From Mucilaginibacter segetis (GTDB taxonomy: Bacteria > Bacteroidota > Bacteroidia > Sphingobacteriales > Sphingobacteriaceae), in assembly GCF_016522075.1 (NCBI RefSeq), contig NZ_JAEHFW010000002.1, forward strand, positions 248,001 to 312,000: 64,000 nt of DNA, written 5' to 3'. Below, in pieces: positions 9,295-19,151 of the stretch. Each line of letters starts with the position of its first letter. The stretch's first letter is position 1. Under the pieces are notes generated by a model. The model saw only the letters and a program-made list of their open reading frames with translations. It did not search any database and had not been told where the DNA came from. A program made the translations under genes and the position numbers.

Positions 9295-10392
9295 ATGGCA
9301 ACTAATAAAGTTAAGCAAATTCATAATTTCGGCCAGAGCATCTGGCTGGATTTTATTGACCGCGAGATCATCTCATCAGGAAATTTAAAAAAATTAATTG
9401 ATGAAGATGGTATAAGAGGCGTAACCTCAAACCCCGCTATTTTTGAAAAAGCAATAACCAGCAGCGCTGATTATGACGAGGATATAAAAACACTTTCCAA
9501 GGACGCAAAAACCACTGAAGAGTTATTTTTTGGCTTGGCGGTGAAGGATATACAACATGCTGCTGACGTTTTCAGCGGGGTATATAACGAGGAAGTTAAA
9601 GGTGCCGACGGTTATGTTAGCTTAGAAGTATCTCCTTTTCTGGCATTAAAAACCGAAGAAACCGCTGCACAGGCTAAAGAGCTTTGGGCAAAAGTTGACC
9701 GCGAAAACGTAATGATAAAAATACCGGGAACAAAACCGGGCTTACCTGCTATACAGCAATCTATTGCAGCTGGTATCAACATTAACGTTACGCTGTTGTT
9801 TGGTTTACCACGTTACGAAGAAGTAACAGATGCTTACATCTCCGGTTTAGAAGAACGCGTTGCAAAAGGCGAATCAATTGAAAACATAGCGTCAGTAGCG
9901 AGTTTCTTTTTAAGCCGTATTGATGTAATGGTTGACCCAATGCTGGACGAAAAAGGCTTGGGTGATTTAAAGGGGGAAGTAGCCATTGCATCAGCTAAAA
10001 AAGCATACGAGATATACAAGAGGGTGTTCAACAGTGAGCGCTGGAAAAAACTGGAAGCTAAGGGTGCCAGGCCACAACGTTTGCTTTGGGCCAGCACCAG
10101 CAGCAAAAACCCTGATTTCAAAGATACTAAATACGTAGAAGCACTTATTGGCCCGGACACGGTTGATACTGCACCTTTGGAAACCATTGAAGCGTTCCGT
10201 GATCATGGAGTTGCGGCCAACACGCTGGAAGAAGGCATGGACAAAGCCACTGAAACGCTTGAAAAACTTAAACAAGCGGGCATCAACATTGATGAAATTA
10301 CTCAAAAGCTGGAAGATGAGGGAATAGAGAAGTTTAATAAGCCTTTTGAGAAATTGTTAAAAGCAATTGAAGATCAGCAAAAAAAGGCTTAA
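9295..10392 (+). CDS. tal: Transaldolase (long Tal type)
   Basis: 365 residues, matching the longer bacterial transaldolase class of about 360-380 residues. It transfers dihydroxyacetone units between sugar phosphates by a Schiff-base mechanism. Motifs: IWLDFIDRE, GVTSNPAIFEKAI at about 43-55, the Schiff-base lysine region MIKIPGTKPGLPAI near 138-151, INVTLLFGLPRYEEV, and RLLWASTSSKNP near 262. It has its own 130-base leader after rpiA but is in the same orientation and probably the same unit. Together with Tkt it completes carbon rearrangement of the non-oxidative branch. Confidence 0.96.
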   Translation: MATNKVKQIHNFGQSIWLDFIDREIISSGNLKKLIDEDGIRGVTSNPAIFEKAITSSADYDEDIKTLSKDAKTTEELFFGLAVKDIQHAADVFSGVYNEEVKGADGYVSLEVSPFLALKTEETAAQAKELWAKVDRENVMIKIPGTKPGLPAIQQSIAAGININVTLLFGLPRYEEVTDAYISGLEERVAKGESIENIASVASFFLSRIDVMVDPMLDEKGLGDLKGEVAIASAKKAYEIYKRVFNSERWKKLEAKGARPQRLLWASTSSKNPDFKDTKYVEALIGPDTVDTAPLETIEAFRDHGVAANTLEEGMDKATETLEKLKQAGINIDEITQKLEDEGIEKFNKPFEKLLKAIEDQQKKA

Positions 10393-10401
10393 ATAAACTC
10401 A

Positions 10402-11025
10402 ATGAAATATACAGACCTTAAGATCCTGTTTTTTGATATTGGCGGTATCCTGCTGAGTAATGGCTGGGGCCATGAGTCCAGACAAAAAGCGGCAAAAAAA
10501 TTCGGATTGGATTATGCAGAGGTTAACGCTCTGCATAATTTTATTTTTAACGTGTACGAGATTGGCAGCATAACGCTTGATGATTACCTGGATACTGTTA
10601 TTTTTAACCAACCCAGAGACTTTGTGCGCGAGGATTTTAAGGAATATATTTATTCCCAATCTGTTGAATTGCCCGATATGCTGCAATGGCTTAAGGAATG
10701 GAAAAAAACCTGCGGATTCCGTATCATATCCATTAATAACGAGGGTAAGGAACTAAACGACTACCGGGTAAAAAAATTCAAACTTCATGAGTGTTTCGAT
10801 GCTTTTATCTCCTCATGCGAAGTGAATATGCGCAAACCCGATCCGGGTATATTTAAGCTGGCAATGGGTATAGCCCAGGCCGCGCCTAACCAATGCGTAT
10901 ATTTCGACGACAGGATAATGTTTGTGAAAACAGCCCAAAAACTGGGCATCCGCGCTTACCAGCACGTCGACTTCGAATCAACAAAAAAAATATTAAACGA
11001 TCTAAAGAAAGAAAATCTCCAATAA
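10402..11025 (+). CDS. HAD-superfamily hydrolase-like protein
   Basis: 207 residues with the four HAD motifs: FFDIGG (nucleophile Asp12) as motif I, ISINN as motif II, the Lys in RKPDPG as motif III and YFDDR as motif IV. Motif I is DxGG rather than DxDxT/V, so the usual second Asp (acid/base) is Gly14. This pattern occurs in the YihX/epoxide-hydrolase-N-terminal-like HAD group, where phosphatase activity can persist. It starts 9 bases after tal and ends 1 base before gnd, so it is tightly embedded in the pentose phosphate operon. A role in removing phosphate from a pathway sugar phosphate, or repairing a side product, is inferred only from context. Confidence 0.75.
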   Translation: MKYTDLKILFFDIGGILLSNGWGHESRQKAAKKFGLDYAEVNALHNFIFNVYEIGSITLDDYLDTVIFNQPRDFVREDFKEYIYSQSVELPDMLQWLKEWKKTCGFRIISINNEGKELNDYRVKKFKLHECFDAFISSCEVNMRKPDPGIFKLAMGIAQAAPNQCVYFDDRIMFVKTAQKLGIRAYQHVDFESTKKILNDLKKENLQ

Positions 11026-11026
11026 G

Positions 11027-12451
11027 ATGAGTACCACAGACAAAAAATACGATTTCGGGATGATTGGCCTTGGCACTATGGGCCGTAACCTGTTGCTTAA
11101 CATGGGCGATCATGATGTAGCCGGAGCCGGCTATGACAGCGATGCTTCAAAAGGTAAATTACTGGAAGAAGAAAGCACCAAAAAGAATTTAAAAGGCTTT
11201 AGCGATATTAAAGAATTTACGCAGAGCCTTAAAAGCCCGAAAGCTATTATGATGCTGGTACCGGCAGGTAAAATTGTTGATGATGTTATAGAAGAACTGA
11301 TACCGCTTTTAGATAAGGGAGATATATTAATAGATGGCGGTAATTCGCATTTTACTGATACCAACCGCCGTGTAGATTACCTGGAGGCAAAAGGTCTTCA
11401 CTTTTTTGGCATGGGTATATCGGGCGGTGAAGAAGGTGCCCGTAAAGGCCCAAGTATGATGCCGGGTGGCGACAAGGAAGCCTATGGTGTAATGAAACCT
11501 ATACTCGAATCCATAGCGGCTAAGGTTGACGGTGAACCATGCGTAACTTATTTAGGTCCCGGTGCTGCCGGACATTTTGTAAAAATGGTGCATAACGGTA
11601 TTGAGTATGGCATTATGCAGTTACTTGCCGAAACCTATGAGATATTACAAAACGGACTTGGTTTAGATAACCAGGCCATACAAAAGATCTTCGCCGAATG
11701 GAACGAAGGCCGTTTACAATCGTTTTTAATGGAGATAACCAAAGATATCTTCGCTTTTAAAGCACCTGGAACAGACCACTTGTTACTGGATGACATCAAG
11801 GATGAAGCCCGTGCAAAAGGAACCGGTAAATGGACCTCACAGGTAGCAATGGACCTGCAGGCACCTATCACGGTTATTGATACTGCAGTATCTATGCGCG
11901 ATCTTTCTAAATATAAAGAACTACGTGTGCAGGCGGCAGAGCTTTACAGCAAAAACGGCACTAAAATGACCGGTGATGCTGACGAAATGGTAAAAGCCTT
12001 AGAACAGGCGTTCTATTTCAGCATGGTCATCACTTATGCACAGGGCATGTTCGAGCTTTCGCAAGCATCAAAAGAATATAATTACGATCTTAAATTAGCT
12101 GACATAGCCAAAATATGGCGCGGAGGCTGCATCATACGCTCCGAGTTCTTAAATGACATTTACAATGCTTTCCAGAAGGATAAAGGTTTAGCACATTTAC
12201 TATTGGACAGCGAAGTTCAAAAACTGGTAAGCGGTGCGTTACCGGGTGCCAGAACAATAGTATCAGGCGCGGCATTGGCAGGTATCGGCGCTCCGGCATT
12301 TGCTGCCGCTTTAAGTTATTTTGATATGTTCCGCAGTAAACGTATGCCATCAAACCTTACGCAGGCACAGCGCGATTATTTTGGCGCGCACACCTATGAA
12401 CTGATCGGCAAAGAAGGTAAATTTCATACACAGTGGGTAGCTAAAAGCTAA
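11027..12451 (+). CDS. gnd: 6-phosphogluconate dehydrogenase, decarboxylating
   Basis: 474 residues, full length for the dimeric long form. Oxidises 6-phosphogluconate to ribulose-5-phosphate plus CO2 with NADP+. The Rossmann motif is GLGTMGRN at residues 11-18. The substrate-binding signature GISGGEEGARKGPSMMPG begins near 130, and the catalytic Lys lies in GHFVKMVHNGIEYG at about 180-193. The helical C-terminal domain has the expected IWRGGCIIRS motif. It starts one base after the HAD gene's stop codon and is followed 30 bases later by zwf. Confidence 0.97.
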   Translation: MSTTDKKYDFGMIGLGTMGRNLLLNMGDHDVAGAGYDSDASKGKLLEEESTKKNLKGFSDIKEFTQSLKSPKAIMMLVPAGKIVDDVIEELIPLLDKGDILIDGGNSHFTDTNRRVDYLEAKGLHFFGMGISGGEEGARKGPSMMPGGDKEAYGVMKPILESIAAKVDGEPCVTYLGPGAAGHFVKMVHNGIEYGIMQLLAETYEILQNGLGLDNQAIQKIFAEWNEGRLQSFLMEITKDIFAFKAPGTDHLLLDDIKDEARAKGTGKWTSQVAMDLQAPITVIDTAVSMRDLSKYKELRVQAAELYSKNGTKMTGDADEMVKALEQAFYFSMVITYAQGMFELSQASKEYNYDLKLADIAKIWRGGCIIRSEFLNDIYNAFQKDKGLAHLLLDSEVQKLVSGALPGARTIVSGAALAGIGAPAFAAALSYFDMFRSKRMPSNLTQAQRDYFGAHTYELIGKEGKFHTQWVAKS

Positions 12452-12481
12452 CCCGCGTTATTTTTTAAGTTTAATATTATC

Positions 12482-13996
12482 ATGAGCAATACCATAAAAT
12501 CCGAACCTACCATATTTATCATCTTTGGTGGCACAGGTGATCTTAATTCGCGCAAGCTTGCCCCGGCTTTATACAATCTTTTTTTAGATGGCTGGATGCC
12601 CGAACAATACTGTATCATCGGCACCGGTCGTACCAAGCTTACCGACGAAGAATTCAGGGCTAACCTGATGGAAGGCATCAACAGTTTTTCGCGCAATGGT
12701 AAAGTTAAAAAAGAGCAGTGGGAAGAATTTTCGCAGCACATTTTTTACCAGATATCTGATGCTAAGGACGCGGAAACCTATCGCGAATTTGGTAAAAAAA
12801 TAAAGGATAAAAATAAAGAGTGGAACACTGTGGCCAACGTAATTTATTACCTGGCAGTGGCCCCTAAATTTTTCCCTATCATTGCTTCCAATATTTCAAA
12901 AGCAAACCTTGCCGACGACAAGGATAAAACCCGTATAGTTATTGAAAAACCTTTCGGGCACGATCTTGAATCAGCTAAAGAATTGAACACACTGCTTTCG
13001 GGCATATTTGACGAATGCCAGATATACCGTATAGACCATTATCTGGGTAAAGAAACGGTACAAAACATTATGGCGTTCCGGTTCGCTAACTCTATACTGG
13101 AGCCTTTGTGGAACCGTAATTTCATCGAACATGTGCAAATTTCTGTTACCGAGCAACTGGGCGTAGAAGACCGCGGCGGTTATTATGAAGGTGCAGGAGC
13201 CATGCGCGATATGATACAGAACCACCTGCTGCAATTGCTTTGCCTGGTAGCTATGGAGCCTCCTGTTAGCTTTAATGCTGATGAAGTACGTAACCGCAAG
13301 GTAGATGTATTAAGGGCAATGCGCAAATTCAGTGGGGATGATATCAGCAAATCCGCCGTGCGCGGCCAATATGGCCCCGGATGGATGGAAGGCAAAGAAG
13401 TACCCGGCTACAGGCAAGAGCAGGAGGTAGATCCGAAATCAAATACCGAAACTTTTGCGGCCGTTAAATTCTTTATTGATAACTGGCGCTGGCAGGGCAT
13501 ACCGTTTTATGTACGCACCGGTAAACGCATGCACCAGTCATCATCAGTAATTACCATTCAGTTTAAGGATGTACCCCACCTGGTGTTTCCTTCAGAAGCG
13601 GCTGAAAGCTGGCAGCAAAACCGCTTGGTGATAAGTATACAGCCCGAAATGAGCGTGCGCATGCAGGTACAGGCCAAACGCCCGGGTTTAGACATGATAC
13701 TTAACAATGTGGATATGGTGTTTGACTATAAAGGCACTTATACTACACAAGCACCCGAGGCTTATGAAACACTACTATTAGATACCATGCTGGGCGACCA
13801 AACGCTGTTTATGCGAGGCGACCAGGTAGAGGCAGCGTGGGAACTGATCATGCCGATACTAAGTGCATGGGAGGCTAAAAAAAGCCTGAACTTCCCGAAT
13901 TACTCTGCCGACTCATGGGGACCTGAAATCGCTGAAGCCCTTATTGCCCGCGATGGCTACCATTGGTTTACCCTCCCGGTTAACGGAAAAAAATAA
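12482..13996 (+). CDS. zwf: Glucose-6-phosphate 1-dehydrogenase
   Basis: 504 residues, full length. Catalyses the first, NADP+-reducing step of the oxidative branch. The dinucleotide fold starts [12 protein letters not shown] at about 14-25. The substrate signature RIDHYLGKE is at 183-191 with Asp185 and His186, and VIEKPFGHD lies near 157. The C-terminal beta domain is complete. It is placed between gnd and pgl, so the three oxidative-branch enzymes are adjacent; this suggests coupled expression. No frame disruption is seen. Confidence 0.97.
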   Translation: MSNTIKSEPTIFIIFGGTGDLNSRKLAPALYNLFLDGWMPEQYCIIGTGRTKLTDEEFRANLMEGINSFSRNGKVKKEQWEEFSQHIFYQISDAKDAETYREFGKKIKDKNKEWNTVANVIYYLAVAPKFFPIIASNISKANLADDKDKTRIVIEKPFGHDLESAKELNTLLSGIFDECQIYRIDHYLGKETVQNIMAFRFANSILEPLWNRNFIEHVQISVTEQLGVEDRGGYYEGAGAMRDMIQNHLLQLLCLVAMEPPVSFNADEVRNRKVDVLRAMRKFSGDDISKSAVRGQYGPGWMEGKEVPGYRQEQEVDPKSNTETFAAVKFFIDNWRWQGIPFYVRTGKRMHQSSSVITIQFKDVPHLVFPSEAAESWQQNRLVISIQPEMSVRMQVQAKRPGLDMILNNVDMVFDYKGTYTTQAPEAYETLLLDTMLGDQTLFMRGDQVEAAWELIMPILSAWEAKKSLNFPNYSADSWGPEIAEALIARDGYHWFTLPVNGKK

Positions 13997-14007
13997 AATA
14001 TATACTG

Positions 14008-14736
14008 ATGAAGATCAACGTTTTTAAAACTGCCGACGAAGCACTGGAAAATATAGCCGATTTTTTTATTAAATGTGGCAATGAGGCCATAGCTAAGCGT
14101 GACCGCTTTACGGTAGCACTATCCGGCGGTAATTCCCCCAAAAAACTGCATGCGCTGCTGGTATCATCATACAAGGATAAAATTGACTGGAATAAGATCT
14201 GGTTTTTTTTCGGGGATGAACGCGATGTGCCTCAAACCGACGAGCGAAGTAATTACCTGATGGCCAAAAACACTTTGCTTGACCCGCTGGGGATAGACCC
14301 GGCACATGTTTTCCCGGTGGAAACCGCTTTAGGTGCAGAATTAGCCGCTGAAAAGTACACCAGTAACCTGATTGATTTTTTTGACGGTGAAAACGCCTGT
14401 TTTGATTTTATACTGCTGGGATTGGGCGATAACTCACACACGGCGTCATTGTTCCCGCATACATCCGTACTGCACGATGATACCGCTACCGTACAGGCAT
14501 TATATATTGATGAGGTAAAAATGAACCGTATCACCTTTACTGCTCCGCTCATTAACAACGCCCACCATATTGTGTTTATGGTATATGGCGAAGGCAAAGC
14601 CGAAGCAGTAAAGCATATTATTGAGGACGATAAGGATATTGAAGAATATCCTGCTCAATTAATAGTGGAAAAACCTGACGGCGACCTGCAATGGTTTTTA
14701 GATGAGTCTGCCGCTTCAAAATTAAGTTCACACTAA
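14008..14736 (+). CDS. pgl: 6-phosphogluconolactonase
   Basis: 242 residues of the NagB/SOL-type lactonase family, which hydrolyses 6-phosphogluconolactone to 6-phosphogluconate. Motifs: VALSGGNSPKKLH near 32-44 (phosphate loop), FFGDERDVPQTDERSNY at about 68-84, and FDFILLGLGDNSHTASLFP at about 131-149 with the conserved Gly-Asp and His. It starts 11 bases after zwf, so the pair is surely co-transcribed. The unrelated YbhE beta-propeller lactonase is excluded by sequence. Confidence 0.95.
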   Translation: MKINVFKTADEALENIADFFIKCGNEAIAKRDRFTVALSGGNSPKKLHALLVSSYKDKIDWNKIWFFFGDERDVPQTDERSNYLMAKNTLLDPLGIDPAHVFPVETALGAELAAEKYTSNLIDFFDGENACFDFILLGLGDNSHTASLFPHTSVLHDDTATVQALYIDEVKMNRITFTAPLINNAHHIVFMVYGEGKAEAVKHIIEDDKDIEEYPAQLIVEKPDGDLQWFLDESAASKLSSH

Positions 14737-14738
14737 AA

Positions 14739-15296
14739 ATGGCAACCGGTAATGATTTAAAACGCTGCAGCTGGTGCGGTACCGACCCGCTTTACATGCA
14801 ATATCATGATGAGGAATGGGGTAAGGTTACGCACGATGATGACAAACTGTTCGAGTTTCTGCTACTCGAAGGCGCGCAGGCCGGCTTAAGCTGGATAACT
14901 ATTTTGCGCCGTCGCGAAAATTACCGTAATGCCTTTGCCGGTTTTGATGCTGAAAAAGTAGCAGCCTTTACCGATGTTGATAGAGAACGTTTAATGAATG
15001 ACGCGGGCATCATCCGCAACCGCTTAAAAATTAATGCTGCCATCAGCAACGCCAAGCTCTTTTTAGCACTGCAAAAGGAGTTTGGCTCATTTAACAACTA
15101 TCTGTACAATTTTATGCCCGGTAGTAAACCTATTACCACCTACAACGGACCGCAGGTAAGCACCCCCGAGTCTGACGCTATTAGTAAGGACATGAAGAAG
15201 AGAGGTTTTAAGTTTTTTGGTACTACTATTTGCTACGCCCACATGCAGGCCACCGGCATGGTGAATGACCATATACCGGAGTGTGCTTTCAGATAA
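14739..15296 (+). CDS. tag: DNA-3-methyladenine glycosylase I
   Basis: 185 residues, full length. Removes 3-methyladenine from alkylated DNA to begin base excision repair. The family signature is strong: RCSWCGTDPLYMQYHDEEWG with Cys and His zinc ligands near the N-terminus, GAQAGLSWITILRRRENYR as the helix-hairpin-helix region, and the C-terminal MVNDHIPEC with the remaining His and Cys zinc ligands. It begins 2 bases after the pgl stop, so it appears to be the last gene of the pentose phosphate transcript, with a DNA repair role of its own. Confidence 0.95.
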   Translation: MATGNDLKRCSWCGTDPLYMQYHDEEWGKVTHDDDKLFEFLLLEGAQAGLSWITILRRRENYRNAFAGFDAEKVAAFTDVDRERLMNDAGIIRNRLKINAAISNAKLFLALQKEFGSFNNYLYNFMPGSKPITTYNGPQVSTPESDAISKDMKKRGFKFFGTTICYAHMQATGMVNDHIPECAFR

Positions 15297-15468
15297 AAAC
15301 TAATTGCCTCCACACCGGCACAGTCCACCCTGTTTATTTTAAATTAATGCACCCGTCGCAAAATCATTTTTACAGATTTTAGCTGATGGGAAAACATAAA
15401 TCGTATTTTTGAAAGTATCCGCTAAGGGTAAATCACAAATTATAATCGGAGTAATCAGTAATAAACAA

Positions 15469-18279
15469 ATGAAGAAGCTTTTTCTATTGGATGGCATGGC
15501 CCTTATATACCGTGCACATTTCGCGTTGAGTAAATCACCCCGTTTCACTTCCGGTGGTATAAATACATCGGCGGTTATGGGCTTCACTAATACTTTGCTT
15601 GATGTATTAAAAAAAGAAAAGCCCACTCATATGGCTGTGGTGTTTGATACCGACGCCCCTACCGAGCGCCATACCGATTACGAGCATTATAAAGCACACC
15701 GCGAGGCTATGCCCGAAGATCTGGCGAAAGCATTACCCTATATATTTAAAGTAGTATTAGGTTTCAATATTCCCCTCATCACATCAGACGGGTACGAAGC
15801 CGATGACATTATAGGCACGCTTGCCAAAAAGGCCGAAGCAAAGGGCTACCAGGTTTATTGCATGACCCCTGATAAGGATTTCGCGCAGTTAGTTTCAGAC
15901 AACATCCGCATATATAAGCCCGCGCGAATGGGAAATGGCATGGAGATTTTAGGTGTTAAGGAAGTTTGCGAGAAATGGGAAGTGGAACGCGTAGAGCAGG
16001 TAATAGATATTCTGGGTCTTTGGGGCGACGCAGTGGATAATATCCCCGGAATACCCGGCATTGGCGAAAAAACCGCTAAGGCACTTATTAAACAATATGG
16101 CTCTATGGAAGAGATCATCAGCCATAGCCATGAACTGAAAGGCAAGCAACGTGAAAATGTTGAAAAATTTGCCGAGCAGGGTCTGCTATCAAAAAAGCTG
16201 GCCACTATATTACTTGATGTACCTGTTGAGCTGGATGAAGCCGGACTGGAAATGTGCGCACCCAGTAAAGATCTGCTGGAACCGCTGTTTGCCGAACTGG
16301 AGTTTCGTACCCTTGGTCGCAGGGTTTTTGGTGATGATTTCAGTATTACAGAAACCAGGGCATCATCCATTCAAACCGATCTGTTTGGCAACCCTGTAGA
16401 AGGCGGCCACAAAACGTTAACTGTTGATGTAGAGGATATTTACGAAGCACCGGAACAGCCAGAAGCAAAACATATAGATAACGTACCGCATGAATATTAC
16501 CTGGCTGACACCCAGGAAAAACGCGCCGAACTGATTGCCATACTAAAGCAACAAAAGAGCATTTGTTTTGATACCGAAACCACCGGAACTGATGCCAACC
16601 ACTGTGAACTGGTGGGGCTGTCGTTCGCTGTAAAACATCACGAAGGTTGGTACGTACCTGTACCTGCCGATGAGTCAGGAGCCAAAGCAATTGTGGCTGA
16701 ATTTAAACCGGTTTTTGAAGATGCCGGAATCACCAAAACCGGACAAAACCTGAAGTTTGATATACTGATGCTGAAATGGTACGATGTGGAAGTAAAAGGC
16801 GATCTGTTTGATACCATGATGGCGCATTACGTACTTGACCCGGACACACGCCATAATATGGATATCCTGTCAGAAAATTACCTTAATTATTCGCCTGTTT
16901 CCATTACCACGCTTATTGGTCCCAAAGGCAAAAACCAGGGTAACATGCGCGATGTAGAGATAGAAAAAATAAAAGATTACGCCGCTGAAGATGCCGACAT
17001 TACCCTGCAGCTAAAAACAGTTTTTGAGCCTAAATTAAAAGAGGTAGAAGCCGAAAAGCTTATACATGAGATAGAGCATCCGCTGATATATGTACTGGCC
17101 GATATTGAACACGAAGGCGTACGTATAGACCACGACACCCTGCGTGAATTCTCAAAGGAACTGGAAACCGATATTGCCAAACTGGAGAAGACCGTTTTTG
17201 AAAAAGCCGGGGTGCGCTTTAACATCGCATCACCTAAACAGCTGGGCGAGGTGCTTTTTGAAAAACTGATGCTGGACCCTAAGGCCAAAAAAACCAAAAC
17301 AGGTCAGTACCAGACCGGGGAAGACGTGTTGCTTTCGTTGGCCGCAAAAAGTGATATTGTGCGGGATATACTGGATTTCCGCCAGCTGCAAAAACTAAAA
17401 TCAACCTATGTGGATGCGCTGCCATTAATGGTAAACCCAAAAACCGGGCGTGTACACACCTCCTACAATCAGGCCGTAGCGGCAACCGGCAGATTAAGCT
17501 CTAACAATCCAAATTTGCAGAATATCCCTATCCGCACCGAGCGTGGACGGGAGGTACGTAAAGCATTTATACCGAGGGATGAGAACCACAGCATCGTATC
17601 AGCAGATTATTCGCAGATAGAACTGCGCATAATAGCGCAGATAAGCCGCGATCAAAACATGATGGATGCCTTTACCAATAACCTGGATATACACACCGCC
17701 ACCGCGGCAAAAGTATATGGCGTAGAACTTGATGAGGTGACCGTTACACAACGCCGTAACGCCAAGGCGGTAAATTTTGGTATTATTTACGGTCAGTCGG
17801 CATTTGGCTTGTCGCAAAGTTTGGGCATCCCCCGAAAGGAAGCAGCCGAGATCATAGAGAATTATTTTATTCAATACCCCGGCATTAAACAATACATGGC
17901 CGATACCATGAATTTTGCACGCGAAAATGGTTACGTATGTACCCTGATGGGACGGAGACGCTATCTGCGTGATATTAATTCGGCCAATGCAACTGTACGT
18001 GGCTTCGCCGAACGAAATGCCATTAATGCGCCCATACAGGGCTCGGCTGCGGATATGATCAAAATAGCGATGATCAACATTCATCGCGAACTAAAGGCTC
18101 AGAACCTGGATACCCGTATGACCATGCAGGTACATGATGAGTTGGTTTTTGATGTACCCAACCACGAGATAGAAAAAGTGAAGCCTATTATTATGGAAAA
18201 CATGAAAAATGCTATTAAAACCGAAGTACCCATTGTGGTAGAAATAGGCACCGGCAAAAACTGGTTGGAAGCGCATTAA
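15469..18279 (+). CDS. polA: DNA polymerase I
   Basis: 936 residues from the ATG at 15469 (MKKLFLLDGMALIYRAHFA). A TTG 60 bases upstream extends the frame but adds a non-conserved stretch, so I reject it. Three domains are present in order: the 5'-3' exonuclease (DKDFAQLV, DNIPGIPGIGEKTA), a 3'-5' exonuclease with intact Asp368/Glu370 in DTETTG, so proofreading is probably active, and the polymerase with motif A DYSQIELR (Asp713), motif B RRNAKAVNFGIIYGQS and motif C VHDELVF (Asp890, Glu891). Its role is Okazaki-fragment maturation and repair. It starts 172 bases after tag. Confidence 0.97.
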   Translation: MKKLFLLDGMALIYRAHFALSKSPRFTSGGINTSAVMGFTNTLLDVLKKEKPTHMAVVFDTDAPTERHTDYEHYKAHREAMPEDLAKALPYIFKVVLGFNIPLITSDGYEADDIIGTLAKKAEAKGYQVYCMTPDKDFAQLVSDNIRIYKPARMGNGMEILGVKEVCEKWEVERVEQVIDILGLWGDAVDNIPGIPGIGEKTAKALIKQYGSMEEIISHSHELKGKQRENVEKFAEQGLLSKKLATILLDVPVELDEAGLEMCAPSKDLLEPLFAELEFRTLGRRVFGDDFSITETRASSIQTDLFGNPVEGGHKTLTVDVEDIYEAPEQPEAKHIDNVPHEYYLADTQEKRAELIAILKQQKSICFDTETTGTDANHCELVGLSFAVKHHEGWYVPVPADESGAKAIVAEFKPVFEDAGITKTGQNLKFDILMLKWYDVEVKGDLFDTMMAHYVLDPDTRHNMDILSENYLNYSPVSITTLIGPKGKNQGNMRDVEIEKIKDYAAEDADITLQLKTVFEPKLKEVEAEKLIHEIEHPLIYVLADIEHEGVRIDHDTLREFSKELETDIAKLEKTVFEKAGVRFNIASPKQLGEVLFEKLMLDPKAKKTKTGQYQTGEDVLLSLAAKSDIVRDILDFRQLQKLKSTYVDALPLMVNPKTGRVHTSYNQAVAATGRLSSNNPNLQNIPIRTERGREVRKAFIPRDENHSIVSADYSQIELRIIAQISRDQNMMDAFTNNLDIHTATAAKVYGVELDEVTVTQRRNAKAVNFGIIYGQSAFGLSQSLGIPRKEAAEIIENYFIQYPGIKQYMADTMNFARENGYVCTLMGRRRYLRDINSANATVRGFAERNAINAPIQGSAADMIKIAMINIHRELKAQNLDTRMTMQVHDELVFDVPNHEIEKVKPIIMENMKNAIKTEVPIVVEIGTGKNWLEAH

Positions 18280-18284
18280 GGGAG

Positions 18285-19151
18285 GTGAAATATTTAGTTT
18301 TTATAGTTGCCATTGTTCTTTTTGGGTGTAAACACGCGCCGAAGAAAATTGCAGCTGTAAAAAACGCAGCACCAGTATTGGAAGAAAGATTTCGCCTTAA
18401 AGCCCTCACATCAAAACGCGGAGAGAAAGATTCTATTAGGTTAGAAACTGAGAGAGAAGAGAAATTAGATAGTCTCAGGCAGATTAAATTGCTGGATACC
18501 GCTATGAAATTTGCCATTAAACATCAACATGATAATTTTTATACGAAAAACTTAACCATTAATGATGGATTAGGTGCGTCTGCAACGCTTAAGTTTGGCT
18601 TTTTATTTTCCAAGGAAAAAAGACACTTGATTTTAAAAACGAAGTCTGCCTGGGATCTTCATTTAAGGGTGCTGTATCTCGACAGGAATAAATTTAAGGA
18701 AGTGATACATACGGTAATTTGGGACTTAAACTATGTTGCAGATACTGTAAGGGATGTTAATGGAGACGGATACAAAGATTTTATATCAACCACTTATTAT
18801 TCCGCTGGCTGTTGCGCGCGAAACCGTGACGAAGTTAGGTTATATCTGCCTGGTGATGGAAATTTTTCTGGTAGTTATACATTTATAAATCCCTCCTATT
18901 CTCCAAATGAAAAATTCATCCGTGGTGTTGATTACGGCCATCCGGGCGAAGTACCCCTTTATAAATATAAGTGGAACGGCCTTAAAATTGACACCGTTGA
19001 ATATATATACCCCGCCGATACGCTAAAAAAGAACTTCTACATTGTAAAGCGCTATGGCGATGAAAACGATCCTACAAAACGCCGGGTAATAAATTCTATC
19101 CCTAAAGAATACCGCAAAATGTATGGATATAATTGGTTTATTGATTATTAA
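18285..19151 (+). CDS. Putative lipoprotein of unknown function with a VCBS/FG-GAP-like motif
   Basis: 288 residues, starting with GTG 5 bases after polA ends. The N-terminus MKYLVFIVAIVLFGC is a compact lipoprotein signal with Cys15, which supports the GTG. A GGAGG stretch overlaps the start codon itself rather than preceding it at normal spacing. After a charged, coiled-coil-prone region (about 35-75, rich in Lys, Glu and Arg) comes DTVRDVNGDGYKDF near 153-166, a calcium-loop-like DxNxDGxxD motif as in FG-GAP/VCBS repeats, followed by an unusual SAGCCARN. I do not recognise a family. Its base composition looks more AT-rich than polA, hinting at a different history. Confidence 0.7.
   Translation: MKYLVFIVAIVLFGCKHAPKKIAAVKNAAPVLEERFRLKALTSKRGEKDSIRLETEREEKLDSLRQIKLLDTAMKFAIKHQHDNFYTKNLTINDGLGASATLKFGFLFSKEKRHLILKTKSAWDLHLRVLYLDRNKFKEVIHTVIWDLNYVADTVRDVNGDGYKDFISTTYYSAGCCARNRDEVRLYLPGDGNFSGSYTFINPSYSPNEKFIRGVDYGHPGEVPLYKYKWNGLKIDTVEYIYPADTLKKNFYIVKRYGDENDPTKRRVINSIPKEYRKMYGYNWFIDY

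Noticed and set aside
15409..15468. TTG start 60 bases upstream in polA
   Set aside because: The added residues (MKVSAKGKSQ...) are not part of the conserved Pol I N-terminus, which begins MKKLFLLDG.
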